Origin: Chloroflexota bacterium
GTDB lineage: Bacteria > Chloroflexota > Anaerolineae > UBA2200
DNA: 64,000 bases
Reading direction: 5' to 3'
Assembly: GCA_014360755.1 (NCBI GenBank)
Contig: JACIWX010000008.1
Span: 31,916 to 95,915, forward strand
Positions 15,265 through 23,913 of the stretch are shown here, one piece after another. Every line of letters starts with the position of its first letter. Within the stretch, counting starts at the first letter, position 1. A program made the translations under genes and the position numbers. The notes under the pieces were generated by a model that saw only the letters and a list, made by a program, of their open reading frames with translations, did no database searches and had not been told where the DNA came from.

Positions 15265-15760
15265 GCAGAGCCTGCCCTGAGCGAAGTGAGGGATCCCTTC
15301 GCAACTGGGGCAGATTCTGTCCAAGTTACACGGAATGCTTCACTTCGTTCAGCATGACACAAGGGTCGTTTCCGTGATGCTGAAAGTCCCCATACCGCGG
15401 CCAGCATACGGGAAAGCAAGACATGGCCCTGAGTTGCACTCTCCCGCAGTGCCATTCTGAGAATTTCATGCCGCAGGCAGCATGCGGGATATAGAACATC
15501 GTCCTGAGCAGCGTTCTCCTCCAGTGTCATTCTGAGCCGCGAAGCGGCGAAGAATCTCCCTGCCACTGGGGCGAATCCACCTCAAGTTATGCGAGACCCT
15601 TCGCTTCGCTCAGGGTAACACAAGAGCGCCACATTGTCCTGAGTAGCTGCGCAGCGGCGAAGAATCTCTCCGTCCAAGTTACGCGAGACCCCTTCGTTGC
15701 ACTCAGAGCTTGTCCTGAACGAAGTAAAGGAGTGACACAAGGGAGGCTCACTCCGGCTTG
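15265..15760. repeat. Mosaic of degenerate dispersed repeats
   Basis: Several short units recur: CAAGTTACGCGAGACCC, CTTCGCTTCGCTCAGGG, GCATGACACAAG, CATTCTGAGCCGCGAAGCGG and GCGGCGAAGAATCTC. The same modules build the family 1 interiors and the 126-base tandem repeat at 9933. The layout suggests nested and decayed insertions. Confidence 0.7.
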
Positions 15761-16078
15761 CGATGGCCCACAGTCCGCCGCCTTTTTAGAGAATCCTTAT
15801 GCTGCTGGCGGCATGCGGGAATGCAGAATGTTGTCCTGAGTAGGCAAAGCCAAAGTACCGCGCGTAACTCTGCGCAGTTCTGCGCTCTGGGTGGACTGTG
15901 GTCCACCCAGGGGCGACGGACCGTGGCCCGCTGCGAGCGGGGAGAGTAGTCCACAAATTGCTTTGCGCGGACCACAATCCGCCCAGGTACTGCGCAAACC
16001 ACGGCTACGCCTAGCCATCTAGCCCATGTCATGAAATCCATCCCACCCTCGCCCGGCAGACCTCACAGCATACAAAGA

Positions 16079-16112
16079 AGCCTGCAAAGCATCGGATTTT
16101 GCTCTGCAGGCT
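16079..16112 (-). terminator. Terminator hairpin after the exported protein gene
   Basis: AGCCTGCA (16079-16086) pairs with TGCAGGCT (16105-16112). On the minus strand the hairpin is followed by TCTTTG, a weak T-run. It lies 73 bases beyond the stop codon at 16185. Confidence 0.5.
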
Positions 16113-16184
16113 CTTTGGAAAAGTCAACAATCACGTGTGGAGCAAGGTTGGATGGCTCCTTCTCTCCCCCATCGCTTTAGCGCC

Positions 16185-17702
16185 TCAATCCCGATGAGGC
16201 GCGCAAAGCAAGCCGTTGTTGTAATCATCCAACTTCAAATACAGCGGCTCGCCCTCTTTCCAGGCTTGCGAGCTGGCTTTGATACCACTACCCACTGGCC
16301 CGTATTTCTTCATCCACTGGTCAGCGTCAAGGACGGTAAGGGCAATGCAACTGGATTCATTGCCAAGAAGCAGGTTCAGCTTGGCGCAGACCAGAGCGGC
16401 GAACATGGTGTAGGTCTTATCTTTGGCTTTGTTGGTCTTCATGATAGTAATAGCCTGCGCCTTGTCATAAGTCACACCACCAATGGTAATGCTCTCCACA
16501 GGCCACGCCTCGGGATGGTTCTTCCAATAACCTGGCGTCCCGGTCCCTGGTGGGGGTGGCGGAGGTGGCGGGGGTGGTGATGTGTACAGGTCGTATTTGA
16601 GGTGGAGAAACATAGTGTTCAGAGAGTCTAGGCCTTGGAAGTACCACGTATATACCCCGCTTGGTAGCGAACTCACGACAACATCGATATCTAACTCTCC
16701 TGATAATCCAATACGAAACAGCTCCCATTCTGAGTTGCCGGATGGGTTCTCATTAGTCACCGTCCACAAAGAATCAGGAGCCACCACCACAAATTGAACA
16801 TTAGGCGAGATAGCCCATGGCCAAGCAGTATTGTCATCAGGTGGTAAGCCTGGATTATTTCCTTCGGGCAGTGTATAAGGTGAGTACTGAAACGTCGGGA
16901 ATGACGGTGAATTTACATCTTCTGTGTCATCCCAACGATCAGCATCGCCCTCCCATATATCAATAACCCTTATTGGCCCGCTCGGTGTTGCTTCAGGCAA
17001 CATGAAATGGAAAGTAAATGTGCCATCATATTTCGTCCATTGTACCGAGGTTACATTCGGACCATATACATAATTGAACCCCTCGAACCCCACGGTGCTA
17101 CCTGCACGTAGGAAAGGCTGGCCCTGAACCGCCACTTTAAAGTTGTTTTGCTCATCATGCCAATCATTTGTAATAACCCACCGACACACCAGGTGGTAAA
17201 TAAAAACGCCACGCTCAGCATTAAATGCCCCCGCATCCTGATTCACCATGACTTGAAACCAATCATCGTCCGGCATAGATAAGCCAGACCACAAAGCAAT
17301 TTGGTCTGCTGAATTCGTGTTGCCCACTGCCTGCGGATCACGGAACAACACAAATTCCACATCGTCAAAGGGATAGCTCGCCATACCAACGCTGGGCTCC
17401 TCCCATCGATCCCATAGTTCACCCATATCCCCATCGAAGATCCACAATGCAAACTCACTCAGCGCCGGCGAGACTTCGAGGGAAATGTTTACTATATTCC
17501 CCTCTTCTCCTACATCTCCCAAGCTATCCATCCCACGTGTGACATTGATGAACCGCCCGCTCATCGGATCCGCGTCCGGCAAGCCGACCATGGTAATGGT
17601 CGGCGTTTGTGCCTCCGCTGGCTGCGCTGCAGGAAAAACTGCTCCTACAAGGATCAGCGTCAGCAATACAACCAGCATTGCCCTCATTTTTGTAGAACCC
17701 AT
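16185..17702 (-). CDS. Exported protein with poly-Pro linker and GYWKNHP C-terminal domain
   Basis: A 505-residue protein of unknown function. A signal peptide is clear (MRAMLVVLLTLILVGAVFPAAQPAEAQ, likely cleaved after AEA). The body (residues about 35-375) is beta-rich with many Trp and Asp residues and resembles no family I can name. A run of ten Pro residues then leads into a C-terminal domain starting GTPGYWKNHPEAWP with conserved-looking Cys, Lys and Trp residues; this segment recurs in exported proteins of Chloroflexota and other bacteria, and its function is not known to me. The ATG has AGGAGG upstream, and an extended -10 motif lies at 17784-17789. A cell-surface role is inferred. 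Confidence 0.7.
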   Translation of the reverse strand: MGSTKMRAMLVVLLTLILVGAVFPAAQPAEAQTPTITMVGLPDADPMSGRFINVTRGMDSLGDVGEEGNIVNISLEVSPALSEFALWIFDGDMGELWDRWEEPSVGMASYPFDDVEFVLFRDPQAVGNTNSADQIALWSGLSMPDDDWFQVMVNQDAGAFNAERGVFIYHLVCRWVITNDWHDEQNNFKVAVQGQPFLRAGSTVGFEGFNYVYGPNVTSVQWTKYDGTFTFHFMLPEATPSGPIRVIDIWEGDADRWDDTEDVNSPSFPTFQYSPYTLPEGNNPGLPPDDNTAWPWAISPNVQFVVVAPDSLWTVTNENPSGNSEWELFRIGLSGELDIDVVVSSLPSGVYTWYFQGLDSLNTMFLHLKYDLYTSPPPPPPPPPPGTGTPGYWKNHPEAWPVESITIGGVTYDKAQAITIMKTNKAKDKTYTMFAALVCAKLNLLLGNESSCIALTVLDADQWMKKYGPVGSGIKASSQAWKEGEPLYLKLDDYNNGLLCAPHRD

Positions 17703-18055
17703 CATACCCTCCTGAATTCACCCGGCGGTCTTGCCGAGCGTTTGTTTAGATGCACAAAGACAACGCTTGTTCACCTGCTTTCCAGTATAGCAGATAGGAG
17801 TAACGATCGGGTATCTACAGGGTAGAAACAGGGTGTATATTTTCATCCAATGGGGTGCAGAGGACGCGTAAAGGGGAAAATCAGGCCACCGGGCTGGAAA
17901 TCGCGGCCCTTTTAACGGAACGGAGCATCCGATGTATGATGCGCCGGATGCTCCGCCCGTGAGGGGAAATTCCGTCTCGTGCTGCTGCGTATTTCAGTTA
18001 GGCTGCTGCTGTATGCACTCCCTTACAAACTCCCACTGCAAAAGTCGAGATGAGG
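17703..18055. other. Intergenic region between two exported-protein genes
   Basis: It contains an extended -10 motif on the minus strand (TGCTATACT, hexamer at 17784-17789) for the downstream gene and a hairpin with 10-pair arms (17922-17954). Nothing else is recognisable. Confidence 0.5.
17922..17954 (-). terminator. Hairpin downstream of the subtilase gene
   Basis: GGAGCATCCG (17922-17931) is inverted at 17945-17954 around a 13-base loop. It is followed on the minus strand by CGTTCCGTTAAAAG, without a clean T-run, so it is a possible terminator or mRNA-stabilising stem. Confidence 0.45.
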
Positions 18056-19861
18056 CTACTGCCGTACCTCTATCGCCGAGACCACCGGATTCTTCTTCCC
18101 ACCGTTCTTGGCAAACTGGATATTCAGTACGCCATCGCTGACCGTAACCTGATACTCTCTGTCCAAGGCGGTGTATTTTCCAACCAAGCCGTAGACGCTG
18201 AACCGTCCCTCGACCACCACTCCCTCTATCGTGATGCGCATCATCCGATCGGTTGACTTGGAAACCTCGAACTCGGCAAAACGCAGGGTAACCCAGTAGG
18301 TGCCATTGGGCACTGCAAAGCGGTACTCAACGGGGTTTTCGCGCCAACGCTGGTACAGTGGATCGTCTACGGTGCCGTTCACGGCGATCGTGGATGATTT
18401 GGCAGCCCCATTCATATAACCCCAGGAACCATCCCATGCCTGGTCAGCCGCCCACACTTGCCCCTGACTGTCCGTGTAGTGCGTGCCACCACAATTGACC
18501 CGCTGTAGGTACGGTGCAGGGGGCGGAATGGGCGTATTCGTTGGCGTTGGAGTGGGCTCGAGCGTTGCCGTAGGAATGGGCGTCGGCGTACTGGTTGCCG
18601 TAGGAGTTGGCTCAGGCGTAGCGGTCGGCGTAGGAACTGCTCCTCCATACGTAACCGCACGGTAGGCATTCACCCGCCCATAGCCATAGTAGGCATCCCA
18701 GCCGGCTGCACCCAGGTCATCCGCGGTGCTTTCGATGATGTTCCACAGTTGGGCATTGCTGCGGCTGGGGTCCTGCGCCAGGAGCAGAGCAGCCACCCCG
18801 CTCACATGCGGCGCAGCCATGGATGTGCCAGTGCGATAGCCATAGCCTGTGCCGCTGGTCTTGTTCCAGTTGGTGCTGTAGATGTTCACGCCTGGCGCCG
18901 ATACGGAAATGTAAGTGCCGTAATTCGAACTGCTCCAACGGTTGTCATTGGCATCCGTTGCCGCCACGCCCATCACTTGCTCAAAGGAGGCTGGGTAGAA
19001 TGGATTGCTGGAGGCGTAATTGCCCGCCGCAGCGACCAAAAGCACCCCACGGCTCCAGGCATATTCCACCGCATCCAGCAAGGTCTGCGAGAACGACGTC
19101 CCGCCCAGGCTCAGGTTGATGATGGAAGCGCCATGGTCTGCCGCATAGACAATGCCTTGGGCAATGCCGCTATAGGTGCCAGCACCTGAGGCATCTAGCA
19201 CCTTGACTACCAACAAACGCGTCTCATAACCAATCCCCGCCACGCCCTCTCCGTTGTTCGTTACTGCACCCACAATGCCCGCCACGTGGGTACCATGCCC
19301 TTGGTCATCCGTTGGATCCGCATCGTTGTTGATGAAATCCCAGCCCGCGACCAGTTTGCCTTGCAGGTCGGGATGCTGGAAATCAGCTCCAGAATCCACT
19401 ACCGCCACGATGACATTGGGGCTGCCTGTGGTGACGTCCCAGGCGCGGTCTGCCTGGATAATCTGCGGCCCATACTGAAGTGTAGCGTAATATGGATCAT
19501 TGGGCGCAAAATCGCCATAGGCAAGATAATCCGGCTCCGCATAGGCAACCCTCGGATTGGCGCGGTATCTAGCCAATGCAGCAGCCATCGCCTCCTCCGG
19601 TACGTGCACCACCTGCACCCCCAACCGAGGGATCTCGGCAACCACGCGCCCGCCTTGCTCGGCATGGACCTGCAGTCGCTGCTCACCTTTCACGCCGCTT
19701 TTGAACTTGACCAGGATCCGTCCCGGCACGTGCGGTGCATCCAGGCCCCATCCCTTGGCTCCCTGTTCGCTTGGTGAGGCATAACTGTTCGCTGCCGGAA
19801 ACAGCAAAGCAACGAGGATCAAAGCAATGAAAATCACCTTGAACGAATGCCTATTCATCAT
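18056..19861 (-). CDS. Secreted subtilisin-like (S8) protease with malectin-like domain
   Basis: A 601-residue extracellular serine protease. It has a signal peptide (FIALILVALLFPAANSYA), an I9-type propeptide region (GRILVKFKSG... VVHVPEEAM) and a thermitase-like catalytic domain. The triad is Asp in VAVVDSGADFQHPDL, His in DDQGHGTHVAGIVGA and Ser in GTSMAAPHVSGVAALL. A Thr/Pro-rich linker (TPTATPEPTPTATST and so on) leads to a C-terminal domain that begins RVNCGGTHYTDSQGQVWAAD and looks like a malectin carbohydrate-binding module, which may tether the protease to glycans. ATG 19861 has AGGAGG upstream. Three 11-base-spaced GTGAATGAA-like repeats lie about 180-210 bases upstream. Confidence 0.93.
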   Translation of the reverse strand: MMNRHSFKVIFIALILVALLFPAANSYASPSEQGAKGWGLDAPHVPGRILVKFKSGVKGEQRLQVHAEQGGRVVAEIPRLGVQVVHVPEEAMAAALARYRANPRVAYAEPDYLAYGDFAPNDPYYATLQYGPQIIQADRAWDVTTGSPNVIVAVVDSGADFQHPDLQGKLVAGWDFINNDADPTDDQGHGTHVAGIVGAVTNNGEGVAGIGYETRLLVVKVLDASGAGTYSGIAQGIVYAADHGASIINLSLGGTSFSQTLLDAVEYAWSRGVLLVAAAGNYASSNPFYPASFEQVMGVAATDANDNRWSSSNYGTYISVSAPGVNIYSTNWNKTSGTGYGYRTGTSMAAPHVSGVAALLLAQDPSRSNAQLWNIIESTADDLGAAGWDAYYGYGRVNAYRAVTYGGAVPTPTATPEPTPTATSTPTPIPTATLEPTPTPTNTPIPPPAPYLQRVNCGGTHYTDSQGQVWAADQAWDGSWGYMNGAAKSSTIAVNGTVDDPLYQRWRENPVEYRFAVPNGTYWVTLRFAEFEVSKSTDRMMRITIEGVVVEGRFSVYGLVGKYTALDREYQVTVSDGVLNIQFAKNGGKKNPVVSAIEVRQ

Positions 19862-20244
19862 TTTCCTCCTTTATTGATTCGCTCCGTCCATCATGTCCGT
19901 ATATTCAGGAAAAACACTCTGCTATTCGCACTATACAGGAAATATCCCACAGGCTCGCTTTCGCTCTTCCTCCAGAAAGGCTAAACACAGCGCTGGCGCT
20001 GCTGCACAGGCTACATCATACTCACTTTTTGGGGGATAAAGTGAGTAAATCGTGAATGAAGAGTGAATGTTGTGTTAATATTTATCTCATTTTGAATACC
20101 GCAGAGACTATGACAGCCCCACTCAGGCGTGCTCCGATGCATGACAACAGCGAACCTAGCTGTCTAGCCAAACAAAAGAGGCGAAAAAGGAGATCACGCA
20201 CATGGGTTTTTCACGCCATGCTATCGGCAGTGCAAAAGGCACTG
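19862..20244. other. Intergenic region with an inverted repeat and three spaced direct repeats
   Basis: CTCACTTT (20021-20028) is inverted as AAAGTGAG (20038-20045). GTGAGTAAA, GTGAATGAA and GTGAATGTT begin at 20041, 20052 and 20063, 11 bases apart, the spacing typical of OmpR/PhoB-family binding sites. No gene is credible here. Confidence 0.5.
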
Positions 20245-20943
20245 CTATGCCAGCGGGTTCACAAAGCGATAGCCTATCCCTCGCTCGGAGAGGATATAGC
20301 GCGGCTTTTGTGGGTCGGCTTCGAGCTTGCGCCGTAGCCGGTAGATAAAGAGTTTCACATAGTCGACTTCATCCTCGTATTCAGAACCCCAAATTTTTTC
20401 CAAGATTTGGCGATGGGTCAGCACGCGTCCCTCGTTCTCCGCCAAAAGGAAGAGCAAACGCAGCTCGGTGGGCGTTAAATCCAGCGGTTTTCCCTCGCGT
20501 ATAACGGTCATGCGATCCGCGTCAATGACCAACTCTTCGTTGGCAAAAACGATGCCTTCTTTCATCGGCTTGGCAGCCTGTGCCCGCCGCAGCACTGCTT
20601 CCAGCCGTGCCTCCAATTCCTTCAGGCTGAAGGGCTTGACGACATAGTCATCCGCACCTAACCTCAGGCCACGGACGCGTTCGTCCTCCTGCACGCGGGC
20701 TGTCAGGATCACGATGGGCACATCGGAGAGCTCGCGGATGCGTCGGCAGACCTCCCAGCCATCCATCTTGGGCATCGCAATGTCCAATATCACGATATCG
20801 GGGCGCTCGTTGTACAGAACCTGCAAGCCCTCCAGCCCATTCGCTGCCGTGACCACTTCGTAGTTTGCCGAGAAATAGAGCTGCAGGGCCCTCACCAGGT
20901 CAGCGTCGTCCTCGATGATCAACAATTTCTTTTTGTCGCCCAT
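20245..20943 (-). CDS. OmpR-family response regulator
   Basis: A 232-residue DNA-binding regulator. The receiver domain starts KKLLIIEDDADLVRAL; the phospho-acceptor Asp is in RPDIVILDIAMPKMDGWEV, with the Thr in VPIVILTARVQ and the Lys in DYVVKPFSLKEL. The winged-helix domain carries LTPTELRLLFLLAENEGRV and RRKLEADPQKPRYILSERGIGYRF. ATG 20943 has GGAGGT upstream; the open frame extends 39 bases earlier. It follows its partner kinase gene and should bind direct repeats with 11-base spacing. Confidence 0.95.
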   Translation of the reverse strand: MGDKKKLLIIEDDADLVRALQLYFSANYEVVTAANGLEGLQVLYNERPDIVILDIAMPKMDGWEVCRRIRELSDVPIVILTARVQEDERVRGLRLGADDYVVKPFSLKELEARLEAVLRRAQAAKPMKEGIVFANEELVIDADRMTVIREGKPLDLTPTELRLLFLLAENEGRVLTHRQILEKIWGSEYEDEVDYVKLFIYRLRRKLEADPQKPRYILSERGIGYRFVNPLA

Positions 20944-20996
20944 ATTGAGACCTCCATCGGGTCTTCCCCTGCGACTTTTCACCTCATTTTATTATA

Positions 20997-22574
20997 TTAC
21001 TGATGACGGTTGAATTCCGCACTGGTTTCGGACACATCCTGCAACTCGCTTTCTCCAGATTCACCCGTCAATGGTAGCACAACGGTAAAACGGCTGCCTT
21101 TCCCTGGAGTGCTCTCTACGTCAATACGCCCTCCATGCGCCAGCACGGCTTCTTTAGCCAATGCCAACCCCAGCCCGGTACCCTGAGCACTAGCAGCGTT
21201 TGGTGTAGGCACGCGGAAAAACTTGGTAAACAAATGGGGAATGGCCTCTGGGGGAATGCCGATGCCCTCGTCCTGGACAGAGAACTGAAGGGCATCGCCT
21301 TCCCTCCACACGCGGATGCGCACGTGCCCCCCATCGTGACTGAACTTGATGGCATTGCTCACCAAGTTCCGCACCACAATCCGCATGAGGTTGTCATCGG
21401 CAGCGAGCCTGGGCAAACCTGTCTGCACTTCCAGGTCAATCGTGATACCACGCTGCTCCGCTTGAACTCGCAGAGAATCTACAACCTCCGCAACCACTTC
21501 CCCAAGATGGAGCGGAACCTTGTTTAATTCAAAATGCCCCGCTTCCAGACGCGACATGTTCAGAAAATCGTTAATCAAAGTTGTCAAGTGGTCCGTCTCG
21601 CGATCAATCACGGATAGCCATTCCCGACGCAAGTCCCCATTGCCTCCATCCGCGCCATGCAACAAGAGTTCCGTATAGGCTTTGATTGAACTCAATGGCG
21701 CACGCAATTCATGCGATACATTGGCTACAATGTTGGACTTGAACCGGTCGATCTCCCTTAGCCTGCTCTGTTCCTCGACAACCTGCTGATACAAGCGCGC
21801 ATTTTCCAGCGCAACCGCTACCTGGCTGCCAATCGTCATCGCCAGGTTGATCTGATCCTGTGCGAAACGCCCCTCTGGATCAACATGGTCGAGCGCCATG
21901 ATGCCGATGACACAATCGCGCGCTACCAGCGGCACAATCAACAGGCTATGGATACCAAATGGTCTAGTCCACGCCTCCGGCAAGGCAGAAATCGCAGCCC
22001 CCTGGAGAACCAGTGGCTGGCGGTCCTCGATGACGCGCCTCAGAACGGGTACCTCTTCCACCTTTTGGGCATAGGTATGATAGCGAAAGCGCTCCCAAAG
22101 TTCTTTATCCGTTGCTCCAGAGGCGTATTGCGACATGAGTGGCTGGATGCGTTGGCGCTGCTCATCGAAGAGCAGGATGCTGCAGCGGTGCACTTGACAC
22201 GCTTCGGCGGTGCGTTGCGCAATCAGCTTCAACATCTGCGTGAGATCCAACGTAGAACTCACCGCCGTGGCGATGTCCAGCAGCACCAGCGATTCCTGCA
22301 GGCGCTGTCGCTCCGTCGGAAATTTGGCAGCGAGACGAAACCCAACGGTAACCAGCACAGTGGCAACCGCTGCCATCGCCAATGCGCTGAGAATGCTCTC
22401 CTGGAGAGTCACCCTCTGCAGAAGGTAATCCGCTATCTCCCTGCCGATGATGACTACCCAGACAAGCCCTAGGATAAACCAGCGGAGCCTGCGGAGCCTT
22501 TCCCTCTCTTCTTCGAGCACCGCCACCTCTCCCTCAGCCTCAGTCTTAGACCATGAACCGCGCTTCAGCGCCAT
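20997..22574 (-). CDS. Membrane sensor histidine kinase with GAF domain
   Basis: A 525-residue kinase. Two membrane helices lie near the N-terminus (WFILGLVWVVIIG and ILSALAMAAVATVLVTVGF) with almost no loop between, so there is no large external sensor. A GAF domain follows (about residues 95-255: CQVHRCSILLFDEQRQRI, LLIVPLVARDCVIGIMALDHVDP). The H-box is NVSHELRAPLSSIKAYTELL, and the ATPase domain shows N (VRNLVSNAIKFS), G1 (VQDEGIGIPPEAI) and G2 (GTGLGLALAKEAV) boxes. The signal is probably cytoplasmic or membrane-derived. The response regulator gene is immediately downstream, so this is a complete two-component system. Confidence 0.95.
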   Translation of the reverse strand: MALKRGSWSKTEAEGEVAVLEEERERLRRLRWFILGLVWVVIIGREIADYLLQRVTLQESILSALAMAAVATVLVTVGFRLAAKFPTERQRLQESLVLLDIATAVSSTLDLTQMLKLIAQRTAEACQVHRCSILLFDEQRQRIQPLMSQYASGATDKELWERFRYHTYAQKVEEVPVLRRVIEDRQPLVLQGAAISALPEAWTRPFGIHSLLIVPLVARDCVIGIMALDHVDPEGRFAQDQINLAMTIGSQVAVALENARLYQQVVEEQSRLREIDRFKSNIVANVSHELRAPLSSIKAYTELLLHGADGGNGDLRREWLSVIDRETDHLTTLINDFLNMSRLEAGHFELNKVPLHLGEVVAEVVDSLRVQAEQRGITIDLEVQTGLPRLAADDNLMRIVVRNLVSNAIKFSHDGGHVRIRVWREGDALQFSVQDEGIGIPPEAIPHLFTKFFRVPTPNAASAQGTGLGLALAKEAVLAHGGRIDVESTPGKGSRFTVVLPLTGESGESELQDVSETSAEFNRHQ

Positions 22575-22704
22575 TATAGCACAAATTGTTGATAAATAAA
22601 AACTCTGCTGTTACCAAATAGATACATTCGCTCAACCCATTTATAAGGACGAAAAAGGGGATACTTGGGTTGCGCGTGCTCAGCACATGTTTTTCCCTGA
22701 ACCC

Positions 22705-22895
22705 AGGACCTCTGTCACCTTGCACCCAGCATACATCTGCCATCCTGCACCCGCACGCATTGACCCCCTTGCACTCCGCCCCATGTGTCACCCTGCACCT
22801 AGCATACCTTTGTCACCCTACACCCAGCACACCCTTGTCACCCAGCACCTAGCGCACCTTTGTCACCTAGCACCTAGCGCACCTTTGTCACCCTG
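22705..22895. repeat. Imperfect short tandem repeats (TTTGTCACCCTGCACC-like)
   Basis: Units such as CACCTAGCGCACCTTTGTCAC and CACCCAGCACACCCTTGTCAC recur with a period of roughly 20-32 bases and drift in sequence. They end where the MITE remnant begins. Confidence 0.65.
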
Positions 22896-23046
22896 AACAA
22901 AGTGAAGGGTCTCGCGTAACTTTAGCCGTATTTTCCCAAGTACTGCGAGATGCTTCACTTCCCCTTTGCTTTCCCTTCGCTTCGCTCAGGGCAAGGCTCA
23001 GGGCGAAGGTTCAGCATGACATTGGAAGGCTTTTTCAACACCCTCC
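22886..23046. repeat. MITE-like element, family 1, copy lacking the left terminal repeat
   Basis: The interior (CTTTAGCCGTATTTTCCCAA, GTACTGCGAGATGCTTCAC, TTCAGCATGACATTGGAAGG) and the right end CTTTTTCAACACCCTCC match the copy at 7623. The left inverted repeat is missing and an extra CTTCGCTTCGCTCAGGG-type insert of about 45 bases sits inside. Confidence 0.7.
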
Positions 23047-23066
23047 TTGTAAGGCCCAGGGATAAA

Positions 23067-23096
23067 TTGCCACATCTCAGCGACCTGTGATACAAT
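23067..23096 (+). promoter_or_regulatory. Promoter of the DUF72 gene
   Basis: TTGCCA (23067-23072) and TACAAT (23091-23096) have an 18-base spacer; the gene starts 37 bases downstream. Confidence 0.6.
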
Positions 23097-23132
23097 GGCT
23101 ATACGGAGTACTGCACACCGGGAAGGGAGTAC

Positions 23133-23876
23133 ATGACAGCAGAAGCGACCAAGCCAGCTTGCTATATCGGCACCTCAGGATGGGTTTACCCCCACTGGCG
23201 TGGAATACTCTACCCTTGGGAGTTGCCCACCAGCCAGTGGCTGAGGTACTATGCCACTCGCTTCGATACGGTCGAGGTAAACAACACCTTTTATCATCTC
23301 CCATCGGAGCAAACTTTCCGCTCTTGGAAGGAAGAAGCGCCAGACCGTTTCCTCTACGCTATAAAGGCAAGCCGTTATATCACACACATGAAAAAGCTCG
23401 CCGGGGTGGAAGAAGCCCTAGCACGTTTTCTGGAGCGCAGCCGTTTGCTAGGAGAACACCTTGGTCCTGTCCTCTATCAACTCCCGCCCCGCTGGGCATG
23501 CAATCTAGAGCGGCTGCACAATTTCCTCCACTTGCTCCCTGGCGACCTGCGCCATGTCTTCGAGTTCCGCCATGCCTCATGGCTTGAGGACGCCGCATTC
23601 TCCCTGTTGGAAGAGCACGGAGTGGCCTTCTGCATCGTCAGCCTGCCGGATTTCCCATGCCTCTTGCGCGTCACAGCCCCTTTTGTGTACATCCGCTTAC
23701 ATGGGGCTGAAGCCAAGTACGGCAGTTGTTACCGCGAAGAGGAATTACAATGGTGGGCTGAGCAAATTCTCGGTTTCCTCGCAGACGGCAATGACGTATA
23801 CGTATACTTTAACAACGATGCTTTTGGTTATGCGGTGGAAAATGCACTGCGGCTTAAAGAACTTGTGGGGAACTAA
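23133..23876 (+). CDS. DUF72 family protein
   Basis: A 247-residue TIM-barrel-like protein of the DUF72/YecE family. Typical signatures are IGTSGWVYPHWRGILYP near the N-terminus, YATRFDTVEVNNTFYHLPSEQTFRSW, GPVLYQLPPRW, FEFRHASWL and, at the C-terminus, VYVYFNNDAFGYAVENAL. The biochemical role of the family is not established. It is monocistronic, with its own promoter and a terminator shared with recR on the opposite strand. Confidence 0.9.
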   Translation: MTAEATKPACYIGTSGWVYPHWRGILYPWELPTSQWLRYYATRFDTVEVNNTFYHLPSEQTFRSWKEEAPDRFLYAIKASRYITHMKKLAGVEEALARFLERSRLLGEHLGPVLYQLPPRWACNLERLHNFLHLLPGDLRHVFEFRHASWLEDAAFSLLEEHGVAFCIVSLPDFPCLLRVTAPFVYIRLHGAEAKYGSCYREEELQWWAEQILGFLADGNDVYVYFNNDAFGYAVENALRLKELVGN

Positions 23877-23879
23877 AAA

Positions 23880-23903
23880 GGCCAGGTTTTCAGAAAACCT
23901 GGC
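23880..23903. terminator. Bidirectional terminator between the DUF72 gene and recR
   Basis: GGCCAGGTTTTC (23880-23891) and its inverted copy ending at 23903 form an almost loop-free strong hairpin with T- and A-runs in the arms. It lies between two convergent genes. Confidence 0.75.
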
Positions 23904-23913
23904 CTCTCAAGCG

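Larger units (their letters stand above)
15019..16184. other. Repeat-rich intergenic region without credible genes
   Basis: These 1.17 kb hold the lasso promoter, a family 2 repeat (15115-15188), a mosaic of degenerate repeats (about 15265-15760), GGACCACAGTCCGC-like palindromic motifs (about 15760-15990) and a terminator hairpin. Open frames of 60-104 codons are present, but they translate the repeats in several frames and have no ribosome binding site or domain. Confidence 0.7.
22575..23132. other. Intergenic region with micro-repeats, MITE remnant and promoter
   Basis: It holds imperfect short tandem repeats (22705-22895), a truncated family 1 element (22886-23046) and the promoter of the DUF72 gene. 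His/Pro-rich open frames across the micro-repeats exist in two frames and are not genes. Confidence 0.6.

Noticed and set aside
22670..22896. His/Pro-rich small proteins
   Set aside because: Two overlapping frames through the same micro-repeats give similar low-complexity peptides. A repeat artefact.
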